From Candidatus Parabacteroides intestinavium (GTDB lineage: Bacteria; Bacteroidota; Bacteroidia; Bacteroidales; Tannerellaceae): a stretch of DNA of 5,676 nucleotides. Under the pieces are notes generated by a model. It was not told where the DNA came from and ran no database searches. It saw only the letters and a program-made list of their open reading frames with translations. How positions within the stretch are numbered: the stretch's first letter is position 1; each line of letters opens with the position of its first letter. Below, one piece after another: positions 1-5,676 of this stretch. Location: contig DWYO01000203.1 in NCBI GenBank assembly GCA_019118725.1, forward strand, positions 1-5,676. The letters are read 5' to 3'. The translations under genes were made by a program, and so were the position numbers.

Positions 1-120
1 GAAAAAAGCGGATACCAACAGCTTATATCAAGTATCGTGCTTTAGATTTATTATAAAAACAGGAACCTTGTCTTCGCAGAATCGGATACAGTAAAGAAAA
101 TAGACAAGGCACGCGAAATC
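1..120 (+). pseudogene. Upstream remnant of AraC-family regulator, interrupted by an in-frame TAG
   Basis: This stretch is in the same frame as the HTH domain that starts at 121. The first 14 codons read EKSGYQQLISSIVL, followed by TAG (43-45) and then IYYKNRNLVFAESDTVKKID running straight into the HTH domain. From memory of the family, a GYQQL-type helix followed by a linker and a 'KIDKAR' helix is how the effector domain of many Bacteroidales AraC regulators joins the DNA-binding domain, so both sides of the stop look like one gene. A single C-to-T change (CAG to TAG) would explain the stop, and the linker also looks a few residues short, so a small deletion is possible. The other two forward frames close soon after (TAA at 52-54 and at 92-94). 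The 5' part lies outside the window. A sequencing error cannot be excluded. Confidence 0.55.
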
Positions 121-411
121 ATGAAGACCCACATAGATAATCCGATACCGATCAAGACTATCGCCAAACAACTACACGTCAGTTACTCTTGGTTCCGCAG
201 TACTTTCAAAACCTATACAGGAGCTTCTCCTGCACAATATCAGATGAACTTACGCTACCTTCGCGCCAAGGAGCTTCTCACCTCAACCAACATGAGCATT
301 TCCGGGATTGCCTATTCATTGAATTTCGAGACTGTCTCACAATTCTCCGCTTTCTTTACAAAAAAAGAGGGCATATCGCCCTCTGTGTTCAGAAAGAGGA
401 GCCTACAATGA
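121..411 (+). CDS. AraC-family transcriptional regulator, C-terminal HTH domain only
   Basis: This 96-residue frame is essentially a complete AraC/XylS DNA-binding domain. The first helix-turn-helix covers about residues 11-34 (IKTIAKQLHVSYSWFRSTFK). A linker follows with the family-typical TGASPAQYQMNLR and RAKELL, then the second helix-turn-helix (ISGIAYSLNFETVSQFSAFF) and the closing signature KKEGISPSVFRK. Intact regulators of this family are usually around 280-300 residues with an N-terminal sensing domain; none is present here, because an in-frame TAG lies 25 codons upstream of this ATG. The ATG falls inside the helix before the first HTH, so it is probably an internal methionine of the ancestral gene and not a native start. 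If translated, it could bind DNA without effector control. It lies convergent to the SusC/SusD operon, and its last 23 bases overlap the end of a minus-strand gene remnant. The family assignment is firm; whether it is functional is doubtful. Confidence 0.75.
   Translation: MKTHIDNPIPIKTIAKQLHVSYSWFRSTFKTYTGASPAQYQMNLRYLRAKELLTSTNMSISGIAYSLNFETVSQFSAFFTKKEGISPSVFRKRSLQ
360..384 (-). terminator. Intrinsic terminator inside the araC coding region
   Basis: Read on the minus strand, the 7-bp stem AGAGGGC/GCCCTCT (378-384 with 366-372) encloses a 5-base loop and runs directly into a run of T (366-360). It begins four bases after the TGA (389-391) of the minus-strand gene remnant, exactly where its terminator should be. 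On the plus strand the same bases encode the conserved KKEGISPS end of the AraC domain. Confidence 0.8.
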
Positions 412-574
412 AAACAGATCTGTCAGCAGGAACAAACAATTTAATATAGGTTGCATCCCCTTCATAACGGCATTGAACCTCAGATACATTTCCATTATGT
501 GGGTTGAATAACCGGAGACGCAATTTCCCGCGCAATCTAATTTCCACAAGGCTATCTGTTGTTTTCAAGTTGGC
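389..574 (-). pseudogene. C-terminal remnant of a probable secreted glycosidase-type protein
   Basis: On the minus strand a frame open from 649 down to TGA at 389-391 contains no ATG. From about 574 it reads like a real protein end of 61 residues: ANLKTTDSLVEIRLRGK, then LRLRLFNPHNGNVSEVQ, then TYIKLFVPADRSVFIVGSSF. Alternating hydrophobic residues and the pattern 'L(F/W)NP-x-x-G-x-(V/I)-x-x-V ... L-x-(V/L)-P-A-x-x-S-x-F-(I/V)-V' resemble the C-terminal beta-sandwich of large Bacteroidales glycoside hydrolases (for example rhamnosidase-like enzymes); this is recall, not a search result. The stop is followed at once by a strong terminator, supporting a once-genuine gene end. Upstream of about 575 the frame becomes low-complexity and enters the susD terminator, and the in-frame stop at 650-652 closes it. 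Everything but the last ~60 codons is therefore missing. It overlaps the araC 3' end by 23 bases, tail to tail. Confidence 0.55.
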
Positions 575-613
575 AAAATGATTTTTTTGTTTACAAAAAC
601 GACATTTATAATC

Positions 614-661
614 AAAAAAAACACAGGACCGAATTACGTTCCCGTAATTTCAAATCCTGTG
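614..661 (-). terminator. Intrinsic terminator of the susC-susD operon
   Basis: On the minus strand this lies 18 bases beyond the susD stop. An outer stem CACAGGA/TCCTGTG (655-661 with 622-628) encloses an inner stem of CGTAATT/AATTACG around a short GGAA-type loop. The outer stem is followed directly by eight T residues (621-614). Position, stem and T-run all fit a rho-independent terminator ending the transport operon immediately after susD. Confidence 0.88.
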
Positions 662-679
662 CTCTGTTGTGCTTAATCA

Positions 680-2260
680 TTATTCTGAGAATGCCGGGTA
701 TCCCGGGTTCTGTGTCAGGTTCGGATTAACCTGCCAAGCATCCTGTGAAATCGGCAACAACTTCAGGTGTTCATCCGTCAAGCGGTCGCAATTTGATTCA
801 GGCCACATGCCTGTTTCGTAGCAACCGAAGCGGATATCATCCTGACGAGACATAGCTTCCCATGCAAATTCCAAACGACGCTCAAGCTGTACATCGTCCA
901 ATGTAACTGTCGAATAGTTGTGGTCCGCATTGCCGTAAGCGCGTTCGCGGATGGCATTCACCAATGTAGTGGCTTCGCCTGCACTGCCTGCACCACGGAG
1001 CAGGGCTTCTGCCTTCATCAAATAAATATCCGCATAACGGAAGATGTGGAAATCGTTTTCCATCGCCGAAGTCAGGTCAGATGTGTACATCCATTTCCAG
1101 CAACGCCCACCATCTTCTTGTTCTACATAACCCCAATTCGTACCGGCATATTCGGAACCCGGAACCATCGTAACATCTACCGTATGAATCAACGGACGAC
1201 CATGGTCGGTCATCAAAGCTGCGCCGGTGTTAGCATCATACGATTGCCCTAACATGAAAGAGGCTTCGCGACGTGGGTCATCTTCCGGGAATAGTTTCAC
1301 ATAACCCGGTTGTGCGCATACACCATTATTACCTTGGAAGTTTGCCCCGAATACTGCACCGTCTTTATAATGCAACGTGTTGTAATGGAAGCCGTTTGTA
1401 TTCTCCGTATCCGAAGCAGAGAAGGCACAAGCAAAGATAGCTTCTCTCGAATTATTATTGGAGATAGAGAAATTATCGGTCCAAACCGGCTCGAGGATAT
1501 ACCCCATCGCCATTACCTTGTCGCAATATTCAACTACCTTCTGATAGTTGTTTTCGCTGGTCGTAACACCCCAAGCGTCGGCGTTCAGATACAACTTAGC
1601 CAATAGCGTATAAGCTGCGCCCTGCGTGAAGCAAGCGTAATTTTCTTGTGTCGGCTCCGGGCATTGGTCTTTGATTTCGTTCAATTCCTGAACCAGCCAA
1701 TCAAATACTTCCTGGCGTGGTGTGCAGCTGGGTAACACTTTGTCTGTCGGGTTATATTCGGTCAGCAAAGGAATATTTCCCCAGAAATCCATCATGACAT
1801 AAATCCAGAATGCGCGGATACCGCGGACATCGGCAGTCTTGGTCGTCTTTTGTTCATCCGTCAAAACCGTAGAATTTTGAATCGTATAAACCGCCGCGTT
1901 GCAAGCACCGATAGACTCGGTTGCCGCATTCCACGAACCCTTGATGGCAGAAATCTGCGAGTTGAAATTATGTGTATATAACAGATAGTACTGACCGCCA
2001 TCGTACCAGTCACCGCCTCGGCGGGTCGGTGTTACCGCCATAGAACCAATATTTTCAGAAAGATAGAAGAAATTGTTCGGCCAATATCTTCTCAAGGTGT
2101 TATGGACGTTACCGACCAAGGCATTGATTTCGACTTCCGTTTTACCGAAATCGTCTCCCGGCAGCTTGTCATAAACCGTTTCGTCCAAGTCCATGCAGGA
2201 AGGCATTGAGAAACAAAGTGCCGCACCAGCTAACAATGATATAATAGTTTTCTTTTTCAT
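680..2260 (-). CDS. SusD/RagB-family outer-membrane nutrient-binding lipoprotein
   Basis: This 526-residue protein is the surface-exposed glycan-binding partner that sits as a lid on the SusC-type barrel. The start MKKKTIISLLAGAALCFSMPSC is a lipoprotein signal with the acylated cysteine at residue 22. The acidic MDLDE right after it fits the Bacteroidota surface-export signal. The N-terminal SusD-like region carries the helical stretch IRAFWIYVMMDFWGNIPL (148-165). The C-terminal SusD/RagB region carries RYADIYLMKAEALLR (408-422), the ERRLEFAWE helix (460-468) and the very typical ending LLPISQDAW...NPNLTQNPGY (501-521). Length and domain order are normal for the family. It starts 14 bp after the susC-like gene with no Shine-Dalgarno site and is followed by its own terminator, so the operon is susC-susD only. 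Ten cysteines besides C22 are a slight oddity. The ligand cannot be inferred; aromatic residues such as the W/Y-rich GGDWYDGGQYYLLY (82-95) are candidate binding contacts only by analogy. Confidence 0.96.
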   Translation of the reverse strand: MKKKTIISLLAGAALCFSMPSCMDLDETVYDKLPGDDFGKTEVEINALVGNVHNTLRRYWPNNFFYLSENIGSMAVTPTRRGGDWYDGGQYYLLYTHNFNSQISAIKGSWNAATESIGACNAAVYTIQNSTVLTDEQKTTKTADVRGIRAFWIYVMMDFWGNIPLLTEYNPTDKVLPSCTPRQEVFDWLVQELNEIKDQCPEPTQENYACFTQGAAYTLLAKLYLNADAWGVTTSENNYQKVVEYCDKVMAMGYILEPVWTDNFSISNNNSREAIFACAFSASDTENTNGFHYNTLHYKDGAVFGANFQGNNGVCAQPGYVKLFPEDDPRREASFMLGQSYDANTGAALMTDHGRPLIHTVDVTMVPGSEYAGTNWGYVEQEDGGRCWKWMYTSDLTSAMENDFHIFRYADIYLMKAEALLRGAGSAGEATTLVNAIRERAYGNADHNYSTVTLDDVQLERRLEFAWEAMSRQDDIRFGCYETGMWPESNCDRLTDEHLKLLPISQDAWQVNPNLTQNPGYPAFSE

Positions 2261-2274
2261 AAAACAAAATCGAA

Positions 2275-5259
2275 TTAGAATGTTAAATTAACACCAAAAG
2301 TAAACGAACGAGATTTCGGGAAATAGTTACGCGGTTCGATACCCGGAGACAAACCGGCATCATCATCGGATGCTTCGCCACGGAAGTTCTCCACTTCAGG
2401 GTCAAGGCCCTTATAACCGGTAATCACGAACAGGTTCTGAGCAGCTACATAAATACGTGCCTTTTCCAACCAATCGATTTTCTTTGTGTTAAAGGTATAA
2501 CCGATAGACATATTATCCAAACGCATGAAAGATGCATCTTCAATATAGTAAGAACAAACTTTAGAGTTATCGTTCAAGATTGCTAAATCATCATTTTTCA
2601 TCGCATTTGCACCATCAATATAGGTATTGTTTCCGTATGCAGCCAACGGGTTGTTCAATACTTTGTTGCCGATTGTACCACGGAAGAAGATGCTGGCATC
2701 CCAGTTGCCCCAAGAGAAGGTGTTGTTCCAACCGAAAGTCAAGTCGGGTTGTGCATCGCCGCAATAGGTACGGTCGCCTTCTGCACCGGCTACACCGTCG
2801 CCGTCCAAATCTTCATAGATAAACTTACCGTTTTCATCGATACCCAAGCATCTCGGGACATAGAACTGGCCGATTGGGTGTCCAACTTCCAAGACGTGAG
2901 AAGTCTGGTTAGACTGACCGCGAATCCATGGGTCGCCGACATAAATCTTACCTGTAGAGAACAATTCATTCGAAAGTTTGGTGATTTCGTTCTTGTTATG
3001 TGCCAGGTTCAGCGACATATTCCAAGTAAATTTCTTATTACGGATGATGTCCATGTTCAACAATACTTCCACACCGGTATTCTTCATATCACCCACATTC
3101 GCCATGATGGTATTGTAAACGTAAGTCGGGGTCGATACGCGGTAGCGATACAACATATCGGAAGTACGTTTGTCATACCATTCGATTGTACCGTTCAAGC
3201 GGCTATCGAACAAGGTGAAATCCAAACCGATATTCAACATCGAAGTCTGCTCCCACTTCAAATCCGGATTGGCATTCTGTGTCATCTCGAAGGCCGTTGG
3301 CAGGGAGCCATTGCTATAATAGGTTCCGGCAGCAGAATACAAGTCCATTGATTTATAGGGTTGCAAACCATCCTGGTTACCGGTAACACCATAACCGGCA
3401 CGAAGCTTCAAGTCGTTTACCCAATCCACATTTTCCATAAATGATTCCTGAGAGATACCCCATGCAGCAGATACGGACGGGAAGATACCCCATTTGTGAT
3501 TGGCTCCGAACTTGGAAGAACCGTCTCGACGAACCGTTGCGGTAATCATATATCTTTCTTTATAGCTATAATGGGCACGAGCAAAGAGAGAAATCAATTT
3601 ATATTCATTGCGGCTGGAAGTTACCTCACCAATATCCAATTTATTACCGGTTTGGATATTATCGGCACCCATTGATGCTACTGCGAAATTTGTAGCCTCT
3701 GATTTCTGGTCAGCATATTCATTGCTTTCCCAAGAATAACCTATGATAGCATCAATCTTATGCTCCTCTTCCATACCGAATGCCTTGTTGTAGTTGGCAG
3801 TCCATTCCAACAAGTTACGATCCCAAGCGCGGTTGCGGCGGATAGCCAAACCGTTGTTATCATCACCGCGTGAGTTAGCCGGGTCTTGCCATTCGCTATA
3901 GTCGGCATTGAAACGGCTCTTATATAATTGTACTTTGGTAGTTAAGCCATCGATAATGGTAAATTGTACGTCACCTGCGCCATAGAAGTAGTTGTTGCGG
4001 GATTTCCGATAGTTCTGGTCCTGATTCTGCACAGGGTTACCTTGGTCGTACACCGCATTAGCCGTTGTGAAGTAAGAACCATCCGCATTATATACCGGAT
4101 AAACCGGAGGCATATTATACGCAAGGATAAAGTCATCGCCGAACGGCATCTGCATATCGGTCAAAGTAGCCGAACCGGTCAATCCAATGCGTAAACGGTC
4201 GTTGATGGCACGTTGCTGGAACTGGAAACGGAAGCTATGGCGCGTCATAAAGTTGTTGCGAACCACACCGTTACGATCCATATAGGTATAAGACGCACGA
4301 TAATTACTCTTTGATGTACCTCCCGACAAAGATAAAGCATGCTGTTGGGAAATACCGGTCTGCAACATTTCACCGAACCAATCTGTATCTGCATTATAAC
4401 CATCGAAAGCAGAAATATCTTTGCCTAATGCGGCATTCATGTCGCGCCATTCCTGCGCGTTCAACATATCCGGTTTGTTGGCAGCCACAGAAGCCGTCAG
4501 ATAACCGTCATAATTGATGGTCGTCTTCGAACCGGAACCGCGCTTGGTGGTAATCAAGATGACACCGCCGGCAGCACGAGAACCGTAGATGGCTGCAGAA
4601 GAGGCATCTTTCAAGACAGAGATAGATTCGATATCGGAAGGAGAAACGGTAGACATATCACCTCCGGGGATTCCATCGATAACAATCATCGGGCCTTGGT
4701 CGTTCTGCAACGTCGAAGTACCACGCAACTGGATTTGTGCGCCACGGGTAACATCGCCCGAACCGGTGGTAATCGTCAAACCAGCCACTTTACCTTGCAA
4801 CAGGTCGGAAGCATCGCGGGTAACCCCCTTGTTGAAGCTCTCTTCCGATACGTTCGCCACCGAACCGGTAATCTCCTTACGGCTCTGCGTACCGTAACCG
4901 ATGGCTACAACTTCGCCCAGGTTGACTACTGATGATTGCAACTTGATAGGGATGTTCGAGCGTCCTTTGACCGCTTCTTCCACCGTGTTATATCCTACAT
5001 AGGAAACTTGAAGGACTACGTTTTTCATGTTTTCCACCGGGATAACATAATTACCGTCCAAATCTGTAATAGTACCGTTGGTCGTTCCTTTTACTACGAC
5101 ATTGGCACCGATGACCGGTTCACCATTTTCGTCCACCACAGTACCTTTAATTGTCCCACTCTGCGCATACACCGCTCCGGTCAGGCAGAAAGACATCAAC
5201 ATTGAGGCCGCTATCGTCCTCGAATGTCTAAAAGAAGGAAACATTTTCTTTTTAAGCAT
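2275..5259 (-). CDS. SusC/RagA-family TonB-linked outer-membrane transporter
   Basis: This 994-residue TonB-dependent barrel imports oligosaccharides (or, in some relatives, peptides) captured by its SusD partner. Residues 1-32 form a signal peptide, with likely cleavage after AVYA. A carboxypeptidase-regulatory-like beta-sandwich follows (about 35-109: GTIKGTVVDENGEPVIGANV, GTITDLDGNYVI, VSYVGY), then the TonB-box region NLGEVVAIGYGT (113-124). The plug spans about 128-240 and holds the SusC-family hallmark LKDASSAAIYGSRAAGGVIL (216-235). The remainder is the beta-barrel, ending in SFTFGVNLTF with the terminal phenylalanine expected for barrel assembly. A DLDGDGVAGAEGD loop near residue 816 is the family's typical calcium-type acidic loop. 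There is no N-terminal STN domain, so it is not expected to signal to an ECF sigma/anti-sigma pair. The ATG at 5259 is preceded by a purine-rich AAAAGAAAGAG; a second ATG at 5244 (M6) would shorten the basic N-region and is less likely. It is the first gene of the operon, with susD 14 bp downstream. Confidence 0.97.
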   Translation of the reverse strand: MLKKKMFPSFRHSRTIAASMLMSFCLTGAVYAQSGTIKGTVVDENGEPVIGANVVVKGTTNGTITDLDGNYVIPVENMKNVVLQVSYVGYNTVEEAVKGRSNIPIKLQSSVVNLGEVVAIGYGTQSRKEITGSVANVSEESFNKGVTRDASDLLQGKVAGLTITTGSGDVTRGAQIQLRGTSTLQNDQGPMIVIDGIPGGDMSTVSPSDIESISVLKDASSAAIYGSRAAGGVILITTKRGSGSKTTINYDGYLTASVAANKPDMLNAQEWRDMNAALGKDISAFDGYNADTDWFGEMLQTGISQQHALSLSGGTSKSNYRASYTYMDRNGVVRNNFMTRHSFRFQFQQRAINDRLRIGLTGSATLTDMQMPFGDDFILAYNMPPVYPVYNADGSYFTTANAVYDQGNPVQNQDQNYRKSRNNYFYGAGDVQFTIIDGLTTKVQLYKSRFNADYSEWQDPANSRGDDNNGLAIRRNRAWDRNLLEWTANYNKAFGMEEEHKIDAIIGYSWESNEYADQKSEATNFAVASMGADNIQTGNKLDIGEVTSSRNEYKLISLFARAHYSYKERYMITATVRRDGSSKFGANHKWGIFPSVSAAWGISQESFMENVDWVNDLKLRAGYGVTGNQDGLQPYKSMDLYSAAGTYYSNGSLPTAFEMTQNANPDLKWEQTSMLNIGLDFTLFDSRLNGTIEWYDKRTSDMLYRYRVSTPTYVYNTIMANVGDMKNTGVEVLLNMDIIRNKKFTWNMSLNLAHNKNEITKLSNELFSTGKIYVGDPWIRGQSNQTSHVLEVGHPIGQFYVPRCLGIDENGKFIYEDLDGDGVAGAEGDRTYCGDAQPDLTFGWNNTFSWGNWDASIFFRGTIGNKVLNNPLAAYGNNTYIDGANAMKNDDLAILNDNSKVCSYYIEDASFMRLDNMSIGYTFNTKKIDWLEKARIYVAAQNLFVITGYKGLDPEVENFRGEASDDDAGLSPGIEPRNYFPKSRSFTFGVNLTF

Positions 5260-5293
5260 ACTCTTTCTTTTAGGTTAACTGAATAATAGTTTG

Positions 5294-5330
5294 TAAAGAT
5301 TAGCAAATTCAATAAAGATGACTAAAATTC
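5294..5330. repeat. Imperfect direct repeat in the susC leader
   Basis: TAAAGATTAGCAAATTC (5294-5310) and TAAAGATGACTAAAATTC (5313-5330) share TAAAGAT at one end and AAATTC at the other, and start 19 bp apart. It lies 35-71 bases upstream of the susC start codon. It could be a pair of half-sites for a regulator or part of the mRNA leader; in such A+T-rich DNA, chance is also possible. Confidence 0.4.
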
Positions 5331-5370
5331 AGAAGAATCGCTCCAAATCCAAATCTTTATTAAATCGTTG

Positions 5371-5401
5371 TAAATTTAATACTAAGAAACGAAAAAACAA
5401 A
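5371..5401 (-). promoter_or_regulatory. Candidate Bacteroidetes-type promoter for susC-susD
   Basis: On the minus strand, TTTG (5398-5401) lies 19 bases upstream of TAAATTTA (5371-5378). The known Bacteroides housekeeping consensus is TTTG, a spacer of about 19-21 bases, then TAnnTTTG; here only the last base of the downstream element differs. Transcription would start near 5365, giving a leader of roughly 105 bases. The A+T-rich context makes chance matches easy; the strand, spacing and position favour a real site. Confidence 0.4.
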
Positions 5402-5520
5402 AACATTTTGGCATATTTTTTTCAACATTTTTTATTTCACTTCCTATCTCCTTGTATTTCTGACAGTTCCTCTCTCCCTCCAAAAAATAAAGAAATTTAG
5501 CAAAAAGCTTTCGAACTTTC

Positions 5521-5590
5521 CTTTTGTTTCAAGGGATGAAACTGGAGTTTCATCCCTTGAAACAAAAGTTTCGCCCCTTGAAACTTTTTT
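5521..5590. repeat. Array of three GTTTC-N7-GAAAC palindromic units at 21-bp spacing
   Basis: Three 17-bp units follow one another with 4-bp gaps: GTTTCAAGGGATGAAAC (5526-5542), GTTTCATCCCTTGAAAC (5547-5563) and GTTTCGCCCCTTGAAAC (5568-5584). Unit 2 is the exact reverse complement of unit 1; unit 3 is in the orientation of unit 2 with two differences (AT to GC in the core). Together units 1 and 2 with their flanks form a perfect 23-bp inverted repeat (5521-5543 with 5546-5568) around a GG centre. Units 2 and 3 partly overlap a second inverted repeat, AAAAGTTTC/GAAACTTTT (5564-5572 with 5580-5588). The array lies about 120 bp upstream of the candidate susC promoter. It may be a multi-site operator or a dispersed intergenic repeat. 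Confidence 0.85.
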
Positions 5591-5592
5591 AG

Positions 5593-5621
5593 AAGCTGTT
5601 TGGAATTTATTCCAGCTTTTT
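5593..5621 (+). terminator. Hairpin with T-run, terminator-like on the plus strand
   Basis: AAGCTG (5593-5598) pairs with CAGCTT (5613-5618), with an additional GAA/TTC pairing inside and a four-base bulge, followed by a T-run through 5621. The stem is only moderately strong. No plus-strand gene upstream of it is supported in this window, so what it would terminate is unclear; it may be fortuitous or part of the neighbouring repeat structure. Confidence 0.3.
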
Positions 5622-5676
5622 ATAAAGAATGTTTTCGAGGATTTTTATTTGTTCTTATGAGGAGCATAGCGGGCTA

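Larger units (their letters stand above)
5260..5676. other. A+T-rich intergenic region upstream of the susC-like gene
   Basis: This 417-bp stretch shows no convincing gene on either strand. It contains, from left to right: the presumed untranslated leader of susC with an imperfect direct repeat (5294-5330); a candidate promoter (5371-5401); a T-rich and pyrimidine-rich stretch (about 5405-5480) with no recognisable site; the palindromic array (5521-5590); a hairpin with a T-run (5593-5621); and about 55 bases to the window edge where nothing can be assigned. The neighbour on the right, and its direction, cannot be determined. Confidence 0.7.

Noticed and set aside
408..449. ATG overlapping the araC stop (ATGA), opening a 13-codon plus-strand frame (MKTDLSAGTNNLI)
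   Set aside because: It looks like a translationally coupled start but is very short, and the opposite strand is explained better by the gene remnant.
355..599. Direct repeat TTTACAAAAA at 355-364 and 590-599 flanking the gene remnant
   Set aside because: Ten bases of low-complexity sequence 235 bp apart are easily due to chance, and each copy is part of a T-run or palindrome with its own explanation; not enough for a target-site duplication or deletion scar.
2749..3351. 200-residue plus-strand open frame inside the susC-like gene, and similar open frames across susC and susD
   Set aside because: These are shadow frames opposite strongly supported coding sequence, without any domain features.
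5318..5500. 60-residue plus-strand open frame (MTKIQKNRSKSK…) in the susC upstream region
   Set aside because: It is composed of Lys/Asn/Phe-rich residues expected from A+T-rich DNA, overlaps the candidate promoter, and shows no domain or recognisable pattern.
5521..5568. Perfect 23-bp inverted repeat considered as an invertible-promoter site or insertion-sequence end
   Set aside because: The arms are separated by only two bases, so there is nothing to invert, and no transposase or recombinase sequence or second distant copy is present.
5526..5584. Three similar units considered as a CRISPR array
   Set aside because: Gaps between units are only 4 bp, so there is no room for spacers.
5645..5676. 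A minus-strand frame entering from the right edge and ending in TAA at 5645-5647 (…ARYAPHKNK), and a plus-strand ATG at 5657 (MRSIAG…)
   Set aside because: Only 6-9 codons are visible, with no terminator or promoter in the right place for either; neither can be supported from this window.

Overview
The window looks like the edge of a polysaccharide-utilisation locus (PUL) from the Bacteroidales (Bacteroides/Parabacteroides type). The basis is a SusC/SusD pair with hallmark sequences of those families, the absence of Shine-Dalgarno sites, the A+T-rich gaps between genes, and an AraC-type regulator of the kind found beside such loci. The species and the glycan substrate cannot be read from the sequence.

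Layout, left to right. Positions 1-411 (+) hold the 3' part of an AraC-family regulator. Its frame carries a TAG at 43-45, so only a 96-residue DNA-binding domain (121-411) has an intact frame with an ATG. Facing it on the minus strand is a feature without an ATG start: an open frame (389-574) that reads like the last ~61 residues of a secreted glycosidase-type beta-sandwich protein. It overlaps the araC 3' end tail-to-tail and is followed at once by a strong intrinsic terminator (360-384) lying inside the araC coding sequence. Next comes a second minus-strand terminator (614-661), then susD-like (680-2260) and susC-like (2275-5259), both on the minus strand, 14 bp apart and transcribed susC then susD.

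Positions 5260-5676 contain no supported gene. They hold the presumed susC leader and a candidate Bacteroidetes promoter (5371-5401), an imperfect direct repeat in the leader (5294-5330), and a striking array of three 17-bp GTTTC-N7-GAAAC palindromic units at exact 21-bp spacing (5526-5584). The first two units form a perfect 23-bp inverted repeat. A further hairpin with a T-run follows (5593-5621).

The SusC-like barrel and SusD-like surface lipoprotein should form one TonB-dependent uptake complex in the outer membrane. No intact enzyme gene lies in the window. The short glycosidase-like tail and the interrupted regulator suggest that the left flank is decayed or was rearranged next to this transporter pair.
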